35,703 nt of DNA from Phaeodactylibacter sp. (GTDB lineage: Bacteria; Bacteroidota; Bacteroidia; Chitinophagales; Saprospiraceae), in contig JAGFJD010000217.1 of NCBI GenBank assembly GCA_024102975.1, positions 1-35,703 of the forward strand. Reading direction: 5' to 3'. Positions 25,620 to 33,210 of the stretch are shown here, one piece after another. Made by a program: the position numbers and the translations under genes. The number at the start of each line of letters is the position of its first letter. Positions within the stretch are counted from its first letter, which is position 1. A model generated the notes under the pieces. That model saw only the letters and a list, made by a program, of their open reading frames with translations. It did no database searches and was not told the DNA's origin.

Positions 25620-25648
25620 ACCGGCCCGTTGCGGCCGGTTTTTTTTTT
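25620..25648 (+). terminator. Intrinsic terminator of element A
   Basis: ACCGGCC / GGCCGGT stem with a small CGTTGC loop, followed by ten T residues. Confidence 0.9.
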
Positions 25649-25650
25649 GG

Positions 25651-25674
25651 ACGGGCCACTTTTAAGTGGCCCGT
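25651..25674. repeat. 24-bp perfect palindrome after element A
   Basis: ACGGGCCACTTT with its exact complement, beginning two bases after the T-tract. Related copies are at 27541-27564, 29002-29025 and 27896-27919. Confidence 0.85.
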
Positions 25675-25964
25675 AAAAACAGGAAAATAGGCCTGGCTCA
25701 CCCGCGCACCCTATCCGATTGCCCCTGATAATCATCCACCAACTTCCTGCTCAGGCGAACCGCATCTTATTCAGCCTCATTGCCGGGAAAACAGAATACA
25801 ACAGAAAAAATACCGGAAGCTCCGGGCGTTTCCGGTAGGGTTTATCCGGAGGATTTCGTTTCAGGGATTAGAGGCGTTGTTCGGGCGGTGATTTGAAACG
25901 CATGTTTTGCTTTCAGGCCCGGCCACCGGACAAGCTCTTTTTCTAAACCAAAAGATCCAATCTA

Positions 25965-26819
25965 ATGAGAAAGTTAAGTTTTGTTTTAGCCCTTGCGCTT
26001 TCGGTTTTTGCTATCCAATCCTGCCAGAAGGACGACGCGGCCGAACCTGCCGATCCCTATGCCGGGCAGGAAGCTCCTCAGCTGCCGGCGGCGGAGACTT
26101 TCGTGATGCCTTTTAAGCCATTTACAGAACTGGATGGCGGCCGGGAGGCGCCAGGATGGACACAGGAGGTAACCTCCAGGTCGCTCGACAACTGGGGCTA
26201 TTCAGCCGGCACTGTTTTAGTCTGGAATACGGTGCTCACGGTACACCTGGCTATTCCGACCCTGGCCTTTTTCGAATCCTTCAACCATCAGGCGGAGTAT
26301 CAGGGGGGAGGCGTCTGGCTCTGGGCTTATGAATTTACGGGTGAAAACGGGGCAACCTACCAGGCGGAGCTGTACGGTGAATTGCTGCCTTCTGCTGAAG
26401 TGAAATGGGACATGTACATCGCGCAAACCGGGGGCTTTCCGCGGGTGCGCTGGTATTCCGGCACGACCGCCAATGACCGGTCTTACGCCCGGTGGGCGCT
26501 GAACTTCGACCCCAACAACCCCAGGCCTTTCATCGACATTGACTTCCGGCGCGACAATGGCAACGGCGCCGCCGCTATCCGCTATACCAACAGCATTCCA
26601 GGCGTGCCTGAAAACGGCGGTTACATCGAATACCGGGAAGGCGCCGGCGCCGCCGACGGGTTCGACCGGGCATACGATGTCTATAAAGCCGAGATCGATA
26701 ACCTGCTGGAGATCAACTGGGACAGCGTCAACAAGAACGGCAGGGTAAAGGATGCCGAAAAATTCCAGGACCAGGAGTGGCACTGCTGGGGGACGGACCT
26801 CCGGGATACCGATTGCTGA
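25965..26819 (+). CDS. Lipoprotein of unknown function (284 residues)
   Basis: Lipoprotein leader MRKLSFVLALALSVFAIQSC with Cys20, then QKDDAAEPADP, a typical acidic Bacteroidota lipoprotein linker that often signals surface display. The mature part is beta-rich with many Trp/Tyr residues (VWLWAYEFTGENGATYQAELYGEL, VRWYSGTTANDRSYARWALNF, FIDIDFRRDNGNGAAAIRYTN), suggesting a soluble beta-sandwich. It ends with an unusual EWHCWGTDLRDTDC carrying two cysteines. I do not recognise the family. It stands alone between RNA-like elements A and B and has its own terminator at 26945. A loose hairpin (taccggaa / ttccggta, 25809-25838) lies in the upstream gap. Confidence 0.75.
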   Translation: MRKLSFVLALALSVFAIQSCQKDDAAEPADPYAGQEAPQLPAAETFVMPFKPFTELDGGREAPGWTQEVTSRSLDNWGYSAGTVLVWNTVLTVHLAIPTLAFFESFNHQAEYQGGGVWLWAYEFTGENGATYQAELYGELLPSAEVKWDMYIAQTGGFPRVRWYSGTTANDRSYARWALNFDPNNPRPFIDIDFRRDNGNGAAAIRYTNSIPGVPENGGYIEYREGAGAADGFDRAYDVYKAEIDNLLEINWDSVNKNGRVKDAEKFQDQEWHCWGTDLRDTDC

Positions 26820-26944
26820 ATGTAAGGGCGGTTCGCGATTCGCAATTGGCTGTTGGCTGTTCGCTGGGTTTGCCGGGGAGAATTCCGTACTTCAGAAAAG
26901 CCGGGGGCGAAGGCGGGTGCCGTTCATGCATTGAGGAAAATTAT

Positions 26945-26980
26945 AAACCTTTGGGGTTTCGAAGCCTCAAAGGTTTTTTT
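26945..26980 (+). terminator. Intrinsic terminator after the lipoprotein gene
   Basis: AAACCTTTG ... CAAAGGTTT stem with inner GG/CC pairing around tttcgaag, then a run of seven T residues. Confidence 0.85.
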
Positions 26981-27371
26981 AGCCACCGGTTACTCCAACC
27001 TCACAGGCATTTTAAAACGAGTACTGCTGCCAAAAAAAACACACATAATTATTTGTGTAATACAACCCTTCCCCATACAGGAACTCGGTCTAATTTAAAC
27101 TTCAAAAATTTGATTATCAAATTTTTAAACAACAGGATTTATTTTTAGCGCTCCAGAAATACGAAAAATTGCACTTCACACCCCCCGGATTATTGCTGAC
27201 TTTTGTATTGTCAACGAGGAAGAGCGGTAGTTGACGCGATCTTCCGGAAGAGGAAGGCGAAAGACTTACTACTGACACAAAGAGAAGCTAAAAAGAAGGC
27301 TTCTCAACAGCAGTTTGCAAAAAATACGCAATCCCACGAATGCTTTTATATTATAATCCCATGTGCTATTG

Positions 27372-27428
27372 TACTGACGCACGCTAAATAGCGTGGTCAG
27401 TATATGCTGACCCTCCGGCGTCAGTATA
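27372..27428 (+). repeat. TACTGAC double-hairpin, short form, in element B
   Basis: Same sequence as 25482-25538, again between ATAATCCCA direct repeats. Confidence 0.8.
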
Positions 27429-27509
27429 ATCCCAAGCAAAGATTTTCGGGGATATCAAAGGATGTCCTCCTATTTGGTATGTAGATAGCCTCTCAAAGCT
27501 CTTTTGGAA

Positions 27510-27538
27510 ACCGGCCCATTGTGGCCGGTTTTTTTTTT
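27510..27538 (+). terminator. Intrinsic terminator of element B
   Basis: ACCGGCC-cATTGT-GGCCGGT followed by ten T residues. Relative to A and C the loop-closing G and C are A and T, keeping them pairable. Confidence 0.9.
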
Positions 27539-27540
27539 GG

Positions 27541-27564
27541 ACGGGCTACTTTTAAGTGGCCAGT
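27541..27564. repeat. 24-bp palindrome after element B (partly decayed)
   Basis: ACGGGCTACTTTTAAGTGGC followed by cagt. It matches the palindromes after A and C but has one G-T wobble position and two end mismatches. Confidence 0.75.
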
Positions 27565-27587
27565 TGCTCTCGCCGCTCAGCTTTATT

Positions 27588-27815
27588 ACGCACCACTTTA
27601 ATTGGTTTTCAAAAATTAAACAGGGGGGGCCGTGATAGTCGACAGGCGAACTCTAGTCGCCCGCCGACATCACATCCCCTTATTATACTGACGCACGGCA
27701 GGTTTTGTCGACTACAAAACCCGCCGGGTCAGTATATACTGGCATCGCTGGTTTTGTTCCTGACAAAACCACGCGTTCGCCAGTATAATATTTGAAACTC
27801 AATAAAGTGGTACGT
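27588..27815. repeat. Composite inverted-repeat element holding a hairpin and a TACTGAC double hairpin
   Basis: Arms at 27588-27617 (acgcaccacttta-attg...) and 27787-27815 (its approximate complement, ending aataaagtggtacgt) pair at roughly 24 of 30 positions by eye. Inside are a hairpin at 27632-27673 (GTGAT/ATCAC, GTCG/CGAC, GGCGA/TCGCC) and the long TACTGAC element. The outer arm ends resemble the 24-bp palindromes that follow the RNA-like elements. It is probably a nest of repeats. Confidence 0.55.
27686..27785 (+). repeat. TACTGAC double-hairpin element, long form, copy 3
   Basis: Hairpins at 27686-27734 and 27737-27785, with ATTATACTG/CAGTATAAT as outer inverted ends. Nearly identical to 24303-24402. 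Confidence 0.88.
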
Positions 27816-27895
27816 CCGAAGGCCATCAAAAGCGGCCTCCAGGCATGCTATTAGGGATGAGGGCGATGTTGGGCCGCTTCCATCACAATTTTATT

Positions 27896-27919
27896 ACGGG
27901 CCACCTGAAGGTAGCCCGT
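27896..27919. repeat. 24-bp palindrome, fourth copy, opposite orientation
   Basis: ACGGGC-c-ACCT-ga-AGGT-a-GCCCGT, preceded by ttttatta, which matches the complement of the bases after the palindrome in element C. It lies 28 bp beyond the stop of the minus-strand NTF2-like gene and may serve as its terminator hairpin. Confidence 0.65.
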
Positions 27920-27947
27920 CCGAAGAGGTGCCCCACTTGCGGAGTGC

Positions 27948-28415
27948 TTAATGCTTATGATACACCTTCGCTACGATTTTCCACCCACTTTCAAACTTTA
28001 GCAGGGACAGATAATCCGTATACACGTGTTTGCCCTCGTGGAACAGCTCGACCTTTACTGCTGCCGAGCCGCCGGTGACGTCCACGCTGGCGAAGTTGTG
28101 TTCCCACTTGTTTTTGGCCGGGTCGAAATTCGGGCCGTTCTTTTTCTTTTCCACGCCATCGGCCCAGGTGGCGATGGGGTACTTGCGGATTTCCTCCCCG
28201 TCGGCGGAGAAGATGGCGAAGTCGGGGTGGAAGCCGGCGCGCATGGCGTCGGGGTCGAGGGCGTTGAAGGCGCCGTTGATGTAGGATTTAAGGATCAGTT
28301 CCTTGACTTCTTCTTCGGCTTTGGCATTTTTGTCCTTAAAGGTGGAAACAGTGAAGGCAAACAGGTTGGTGAGCAGCAGGACGGCAGCTGCCGGGAATAA
28401 CAATTTGTTTTTCAT
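27948..28415 (-). CDS. Exported NTF2-like (SnoaL/lumazine-binding-like) protein (155 residues)
   Basis: Leader MKNKLLFPAAAVLLLTNLFAF, then an NTF2-fold domain of about 120 residues. It has an N-terminal helix (EEEVKELILKSYINGAFNALD), the family-typical MRAGFHPDFAIF, and late strands AAVKVELFHEGKHVYTDYLSLLKF and GWKIVAKVYHKH. It matches proteins annotated in Bacteroidota as nuclear transport factor 2 family or putative lumazine-binding. These cone-shaped folds act as small-molecule binders or enzymes; the ligand here is unknown. The protein is probably periplasmic. It sits alone between RNA-like elements B and C, on the opposite strand from them. Confidence 0.88.
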   Translation of the reverse strand: MKNKLLFPAAAVLLLTNLFAFTVSTFKDKNAKAEEEVKELILKSYINGAFNALDPDAMRAGFHPDFAIFSADGEEIRKYPIATWADGVEKKKNGPNFDPAKNKWEHNFASVDVTGGSAAVKVELFHEGKHVYTDYLSLLKFESGWKIVAKVYHKH

Positions 28416-28834
28416 GGTTGTCAGACAGTCAGGTTAATAATTTTTCAACAGGGGCAATTTAAAGGATTTATCCGAAAAAAGCTATCCCGGTTTAAAACCT
28501 CCTGCCTCCAGCCGGGCCTTTGCCTGGCATTGGGGGGCAGCCTGAAAAGAAAAAAATCCTGAGAAAAGAGACACATTAAAATTAAATTAATTTAATTATA
28601 AACAGAATTCGATCAGAATTTTTATTTTAAAAATTTGATCTACAGTTAATTAAATAAAATAAATCCTTTTGTTTAAATCCAGTAATCCTGGAAATTGCAC
28701 TTCTCAGGCCCCGGATTATTGCTGACTTTTGTATTGTCAACGGAAGGAAACGACAGTTGGCAGCTCCCTCTTGAAGAAGAGGGAGAAATAAGGTTGTAAT
28801 CCCACGAATGCTATTATAATCCCATGTGCTATTG

Positions 28835-28891
28835 TACTGACGCACGCTAAATAGCGTGGTCAGTATATGCTGACCCTCCGGCGTCAGTATA
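28835..28891 (+). repeat. TACTGAC double-hairpin, short form, in element C
   Basis: Same sequence as in elements A and B, flanked by taatccca direct repeats. Confidence 0.8.
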
Positions 28892-28971
28892 ATCCCAATT
28901 AAGATTTTCGGGAGTATCAAAGGATATTCTCGTTTTTGGTATGTAGATAGCCTCTCAAAGCTCTTTTGGAA

Positions 28972-28999
28972 ACCGGCCCGTTGCGGCCGGTTTTTTTTT
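28972..28999 (+). terminator. Intrinsic terminator of element C
   Basis: ACCGGCC / GGCCGGT stem with loop CGTTGC and nine T residues. Confidence 0.9.
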
Positions 29000-29001
29000 G
29001 G

Positions 29002-29025
29002 ACGGGCCACTTTAAAGTGGCCCGT
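29002..29025. repeat. 24-bp perfect palindrome after element C
   Basis: ACGGGCCACTTT with its exact complement, two bases after the T-tract, followed by aataaaag. Confidence 0.85.
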
Positions 29026-29120
29026 AATAAAAGAAGCTGGAAGCGATCCATACATTTTTTCCGGTTACATATTCCCTTCCCCATCCCCTCCTCCAAATAT
29101 GTTAAAAACATCCACGTGCA

Positions 29121-30251
29121 ATGGCATTTCCCCGGAAGCCAATGTATCGGATGACGTCGACTATATCCGAATGGGCCTTCGAAGGCGCCGGCCCCGCCAA
29201 TTCTGCCCAACCTGCCGATACCGTACGCTACGAAACGCCTGGCAGCTTCGCTATCCGCCACGTCGCCGAAGCCTTCGGCTGCCGGGATACAGCTTATGCA
29301 GAAGTGACGGTGCTGGAATCCCCGGTTTTTGGCCTGGGGCCCGACACCGCCCTTTGCCCGGGCAATACCCTGCTGATCAACAGCGGCCTGCAACCGGGGC
29401 AATACCAGCTCGAATGGCGGGACGGGAGCGATCTTCCTGCCCTGGAAGCACAGGAGCCCGGCGCTTACATCCTCACCGCCGCCAACGACGGCGGCTGCGC
29501 CCGCTCGGATACCCTCCTGCTGAGCTACTACTCCCTGCCGGCAGTGGAGCTGGGCCCGGACACCACCCTCTGCGGCGTTGCCGCCCTGGAGATCATCCCC
29601 CAAACCGACGCCGCCCAGCCGGTTTACCAATGGAGCACTGCTGCCGTTGCGCCCCGCCTTACCGCTTCGGCCGATGGGCTTTACGCCCTGACCATCACCG
29701 ACGCCACTACCGGATGCGCCGGGCAGGACAGCATCCGCATTACCTTCGCGCCGCCACTACTGCTCCGGCAACTGCCGGATACTCCGGTCTGCCCGGGCCG
29801 CTCCATACTGCTGGAAATCCAATCCCTGGCCGGTACGCCCCTGTCTGTAGTATGGGAAGATGCCGCCACCGATAACCCGCGCCTCATTGAATCGCCTGGC
29901 AATTACACCGTGCAGGTTGCCGACGGTGCCTGCGACACCCTCCTGGACTTCTCCATCCCGCCCGGCAACTGCCGGCCCGGCATTTTCCTGCCCAATGCTT
30001 TCTCTCCCAACAACGACGGCCGCAATGACTTCTTCCAGGCCTTCGGGCCCGACGCAGAACTGGCCCGCCTGCAGGTCTTCAGCCGGTGGGGCTCGCTGCT
30101 GTACGACGGGCAGGGCCCCGCCGCCCGCTGGGATGGCATGGCCTTCGGCAGGCCGGTGCCGGCAGGAACCTATGTGTACAAAGTGGAATACCGGATACTG
30201 CCGGCGGATGAAGTGGAGGTTGCATCCGGGGAGGTGGTGCTGGTGAGGTGA
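29121..30251 (+). pseudogene. 5'-incomplete T9SS surface protein, type B (CHU_C) C-terminal domain
   Basis: The readable product (up to 376 residues) starts inside a PKD-like module (SEWAFEGAGPANS ... VRYETPGSFAIRHV). Ig/PKD-like modules with LGPDTALCPGNTLLI and LGPDTTLCGVAAL follow. A complete CHU_C domain is at about 285-376 (GIFLPNAFSPNNDGRNDFF, LQVFSRWGSLLY, RWDGMAFGRPVPAGTYVYKV). No signal peptide exists and element C ends 96 bp upstream, so the 5' part is missing or lies in another frame. An overlapping frame just upstream (29099-29165, CNGISPEANVSDDVDYI) would join it if one base were lost near 29165, so a frameshift is possible. The stop codon runs into the ggttgagg repeat. Confidence 0.65.
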
Positions 30252-30375
30252 GGTTGAGGTTAAGGTATAGGCTGAGGTTGAGGCTGAGGATCAGGGGTAC
30301 AGCGGCCCTTAACCTCTACCTCAACCTTAACCTCAACCTTAACCTCAACCTTAACCTCAGCCTTAACCTCAGCCT
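30249..30375. repeat. Tandem aacctc/aacctt repeats forming a long hairpin between convergent genes
   Basis: The left part is G-rich gaggttgagg/gaggttaagg units (30249-30292). The right part is many aacctcaacctt units (30308-30374). The two halves are complementary and can fold back. They overlap the ends of both convergent genes and may act as a bidirectional terminator. Confidence 0.75.
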
Positions 30376-32461
30376 AATTCTTCACCAACTTCCCCATAAA
30401 CACCTTCCCATCCAGCACAATGCGGCAGTAATAAACGCCCGGCGGCAACGGTTCCCCATTTCGGCCGGTACCGTCCCAGCGCACATCCCGGATGCCTGCA
30501 GCCCCGGGCTGTACTTCAAATTCCTGCAGCACCTTTCCGTCGACGGAGAGAATCTCCAGGATGGCCGGCCCGGAGAAGCCCTGTTCCAGTGGTATTTGGA
30601 TGATGGTATAGTCGCGGAAGGGGTTGGGATAAGCGGCAAGCAGCAGTTGGGGTTCCGCCTTATCCGTCTCTTCTATGCCGACCACGGGCGGGTCGCCCGT
30701 ATCGTCCGAAAAGCTGGTGAAGGGGCTGATCACGCCGTAGCACAGGCTGATGCCGACGATGGTTTCTTCGATGGCCATGGCCTGGGGGGAGTCCTCCGGG
30801 TAGTTGAAGTACTCGGCATACAGCTGTTCCATTTTCTTTTTCGACCAGAGGCGGGGCAGGAACTGGTAGCCGTCCACCGAAGTATCGGCCAGGTCGAGCG
30901 GGTATTCGTAGGTCACCGGCTGGCCGAAGGCCTTGCCGGAGAAATGGGCGGTCACCGGCATAGGCGTTTCGTACCGGCCCACGACGATCAGCTGCTGCCC
31001 TTTGAACAGGTTGGGCAGGGTGGTGGGGTAGGTTTCCACGATGGCCTCCGGGGAGAAGGCCATGGCCGTGTTGAGCAGCACCGGGTTTTTGATCGTCAGG
31101 TAAAAACTGCTGATGGATTCCTCCAGCTCGTCGTTTTCGAGAAACTGTGCCAGCCCCAGGTTCTCGGTGGCGATCCGGTTGAGCAGTTGCCGGTTGACAT
31201 CGCTGCCGATGCCGAAGGTGAAGATGCTGAGGTCTTCCACCTCGTTGACGGTCAGCGCGTCCTGTATGCCGGCCAGGATGCCTTCGGTATCCGTGACGCC
31301 GGCGGTGGCCACGCCGTCGGTAAAGAAGATGATGATCTTGGCCAGGTCGTTGCCATAGCCCTGGAACTGGGGTATAGCCTGGGAGAAGGCGCCCGAGATG
31401 TTGGTGGAGCCGCCGGCGTTCAGCCCTTCGATGTAGCCGAGGGCCTGCTGGCGGTTTTCGGGCGTGGCCAGCACGTGGGCAGGCTTAAAGCTGCTCACCT
31501 GGCTGTCGAAGATGACCAGGTTGAAGCGGTCGCCGGCGTTGAGGTTGTTGACGATGAAGGATGCCGCGTCCCGGGCCTGTACGATCTTGTCTCCGCTCAT
31601 GCTGCCCGACTTGTCGATGATGAGGGTGAATACCTTGTCGATCACCTCTGTATTTTCGCTGGGGTCGGGTTCGACGATGAAGGCAAAGAAGCCCTGCCCG
31701 TGGCTGTCGCAGCTGGCCGCCGAGTCGGGCAGGAAGGTGCTGAAGGAGAACAGCCCCAGCTCGGTGGCGTTGAGTTCGTACTGGAGGCGGAAATCCCGGT
31801 CGGCAAGTTGTGCCTCCGCGCCCCACTCGACGGTGGCGGTATTGCCGTCGTTGGCTACGGCGGCGCCGGGGTGGCTCAGGAGTTCGACCCACTCGATGGC
31901 CCGTTCCGAATGGAGCTCGAAGTAAAAATGCTGTTCTTCAAGGATTTCGTCCTGCAGGGAAGAATAGTCGTTTTGCAGGAAGAACTCCACCTTGTTGAAG
32001 GCGTAGGGCAGCAGGTCGACGTAGGTCAGTTCGACGATGAGTTCCGCGCCGGCGGCCACTTCCTGTTCGAGGTCGAAGTAGAGGGGCGAAGCGCCGAGGT
32101 AATTGCGGATCAATTCGGCAAAGGACGGGCCGGTGCCGCCCCCGCCGGGCAGCGTCGTGTCCTGGGGCGTAGGCGAAAATTCAGCCTCGAACCACTCTCC
32201 GTTGTTGTTCCAGCGCAGGCTGGTGGCGCTGGCCGTTTCCGACAGGGGGAAGGCATACTTGACCTGGATCGGTTCTTCCAGGTGGTTGAAGAACACCTGG
32301 GTAGCGGTCACCGTAGCGATCTGGCCGTTGGCCGTGGCGCGGACGTCGCTACGCTTCAGTTGCAGGTAGATGCCTTCTTCCGCATCGACGACGCAGATGC
32401 CGTTGGAGAAGGATGTGAAATGGATGAGAGACAGGAGCGCAATAGTAAGCAGTGTTCTCAT
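30374..32461 (-). CDS. VIT and VWA domain protein with T9SS sorting domain (695 residues)
   Basis: Signal peptide MRTLLTIALLSLIHFTSFS. A VIT (vault/inter-alpha-trypsin) domain spans about 25-260 (VFFNHLEEPIQVKYAFPL). A von Willebrand A domain spans about 275-460 with an intact metal-ion site DKSGSMSG (about 282-289) and FFTDGVA. A tail region and a type A sorting domain follow (about 620-695, AAYPNPFRDYTIIQI, VRWDGTGRNGEPLPPGVYYCRI). The WDG tail is usual for the family. VIT/VWA proteins are usually adhesion or complex-assembly proteins. This one should be exported to the surface. It is convergent with the type B gene across the tandem repeats. Confidence 0.93.
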   Translation of the reverse strand: MRTLLTIALLSLIHFTSFSNGICVVDAEEGIYLQLKRSDVRATANGQIATVTATQVFFNHLEEPIQVKYAFPLSETASATSLRWNNNGEWFEAEFSPTPQDTTLPGGGGTGPSFAELIRNYLGASPLYFDLEQEVAAGAELIVELTYVDLLPYAFNKVEFFLQNDYSSLQDEILEEQHFYFELHSERAIEWVELLSHPGAAVANDGNTATVEWGAEAQLADRDFRLQYELNATELGLFSFSTFLPDSAASCDSHGQGFFAFIVEPDPSENTEVIDKVFTLIIDKSGSMSGDKIVQARDAASFIVNNLNAGDRFNLVIFDSQVSSFKPAHVLATPENRQQALGYIEGLNAGGSTNISGAFSQAIPQFQGYGNDLAKIIIFFTDGVATAGVTDTEGILAGIQDALTVNEVEDLSIFTFGIGSDVNRQLLNRIATENLGLAQFLENDELEESISSFYLTIKNPVLLNTAMAFSPEAIVETYPTTLPNLFKGQQLIVVGRYETPMPVTAHFSGKAFGQPVTYEYPLDLADTSVDGYQFLPRLWSKKKMEQLYAEYFNYPEDSPQAMAIEETIVGISLCYGVISPFTSFSDDTGDPPVVGIEETDKAEPQLLLAAYPNPFRDYTIIQIPLEQGFSGPAILEILSVDGKVLQEFEVQPGAAGIRDVRWDGTGRNGEPLPPGVYYCRIVLDGKVFMGKLVKN

Positions 32462-32580
32462 GGTTCATGCGTTTTAGGGTTTACAGATTAATGACACCCA
32501 TAATTTACTGCTTTTCAACCCGCCGCGCCGGTAAAGTTGAAGGATTGCAATTCGGCAAACAAACTAAGGAGGATCTTCGC

Positions 32581-33210
32581 TCACCACACCGACGGCACCA
32601 CTTCGATATCTTTCACCACCATTTCGAACCACTTCAGCGGTGCCTGGTTTTTGTCGCCGGTCTGGGTATCGGCTTTAAAGAAGAGATAATAGAGTTGGAT
32701 ATCGTCGCCCATCGCGTCCAGGAGGCGCCGGAGGCGTTCGGTGCCTTCCCAGTGTTGGTGGTAGAGGTGTTTGTGGCGCCAGGCGTAGTAGGCTTCATCG
32801 TGCAGTTCTACGATCCGGAGGACCACGGGGTCATCGTAGTGCCGTTCCAGGAATCGGCGGGCGTAGACGCCGTGGTGTTTGGACCAGTCGCGGGGGTAGC
32901 TTTTGTCTTCCAGGTGTTTGAAGGTATCGTGGACGAAGGTAATCAGGCGCAGTTTTTCCCGCTCATCGGCGCTGATGTCAAAGCGGTCGATATTGTCGAG
33001 CACTTCGCGGATGTGTTTGTAGACCTCCCCTTCGGGATGGCCGAAGCGGGGGATGCCCCAGCCAAGGCCTCTCCGGAATTCCGGGTCCTGGATGAGCCGG
33101 CGCTCCAGGGCCGTTTCGGGTTGCAGGATGGACTCCAGGTCCACTCTATCGATGGGCGTTTTTTTCATTCGCGTGCGGTTGCTACCCAATTGGCTTTTGT
33201 AGTACTTCAT
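32581..33210 (-). CDS. HD-domain phosphohydrolase-like protein (209 residues)
   Basis: HD-superfamily pattern: a first His in GHPEGEVYKHIREV (H58, H66), the HD doublet in TFVHDTFKH (H94, D95), HH in KHHGVYARRF (H112, H113) and a late HD in ELHDEAYY (H137, D138). This fits metal-dependent phosphohydrolases acting on nucleotides or phosphorylated small molecules; the substrate is unknown. There is no signal peptide, so it is cytoplasmic. An internal ATG would start it at residue 15 (MKKTPIDRV); I kept the longer start (MKYYKSQ). It is transcribed away from the Deg protease, sharing a 313-bp divergent region. Confidence 0.8.
   Translation of the reverse strand: MKYYKSQLGSNRTRMKKTPIDRVDLESILQPETALERRLIQDPEFRRGLGWGIPRFGHPEGEVYKHIREVLDNIDRFDISADEREKLRLITFVHDTFKHLEDKSYPRDWSKHHGVYARRFLERHYDDPVVLRIVELHDEAYYAWRHKHLYHQHWEGTERLRRLLDAMGDDIQLYYLFFKADTQTGDKNQAPLKWFEMVVKDIEVVPSVW

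Larger units (their letters stand above)
25383..25648 (+). ncRNA. Structured RNA-like element, copy A (about 266 nt)
   Basis: One of three homologous units. A conserved block upstream (25341-25382, attgcacttc ... gattattgctgacttttgtatt) resembles a promoter; the RNA would start near GTCAAC. Stems seen by eye: GTCAAC 25383-25388 with GTTGAC 25403-25408; CTTCCTCT 25411-25418 with AGAGGGAG 25425-25432; the TACTGAC short double hairpin 25482-25538; and GGGGATATC-AAAG-GATGTCCTC 25558-25579. A conserved, mostly unpaired stretch ggtatgtagatagcctctc follows, then a terminator. There is no convincing ORF. It could be a small-RNA gene or a non-autonomous mobile element. The 5' end is a guess. Confidence 0.6.
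27210..27538 (+). ncRNA. Structured RNA-like element, copy B (about 329 nt)
   Basis: Homologous to A and C, with the same upstream block (27168-27209) at the same spacing. Stems: GTCAAC 27210-27215 with GTTGAC 27230-27235; CTTCC/GGAAG near 27241-27256; short double hairpin 27372-27428; GGGGATATC-AAAG-GATGTCCTC near 27448-27469. It has about 60 extra nucleotides that include an additional hairpin, GAGAAGC 27282-27288 with GCTTCTC 27299-27305, placed between the second stem and the double hairpin. The terminator loop differs from A and C by a paired G-C to A-T change. Confidence 0.58.
28736..28999 (+). ncRNA. Structured RNA-like element, copy C (about 264 nt)
   Basis: Conserved upstream block 28692-28735. 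Stems: GTCAAC 28736-28741 with GTTGGC 28756-28761 (a T-A pair in A is T-G here); CTCCCTCTT 28764-28772 with AAGAGGGAG 28777-28785 (T-G in A becomes C-G); short double hairpin 28835-28891; GGGAGTATC-AAAG-GATATTCTC 28910-28931, where a G-C pair of A is A-T and other changes stay pairable. The 3' ggtatgtagatagcctctc block and terminator match A. Confidence 0.6.

Noticed and set aside
27203..27391. 62-codon frame inside RNA-like element B
   Set aside because: Not preserved in elements A and C, which have deletions there; better explained as non-coding.
25383..28999. Retron, diversity-generating retroelement or group II intron as explanation for the triplicated element
   Set aside because: No reverse transcriptase gene or intron domain V-like structure is found in the window; the copies are separate units with their own terminators.
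25383..28999. CRISPR-like array
   Set aside because: Copies are about 265-330 nt, 1.5 kb apart and separated by genes; no short regular repeats and no cas genes.
28627..29055. Open frame on the minus strand through RNA-like element C, with a peptide (ITGHFKVARPKK) also seen in a frame at 27845-28078
   Set aside because: The shared peptide is just a translation of the repeated 24-bp palindrome; the frames cross terminators and hairpins and have no domain.
30248..32491. 747-codon open frame on the plus strand opposite the VIT/VWA gene
   Set aside because: It is antisense to a gene with clear signal peptide, MIDAS and sorting motifs. The product is low-complexity Val/Gly/Asp/Glu sequence and begins in the tandem repeat.
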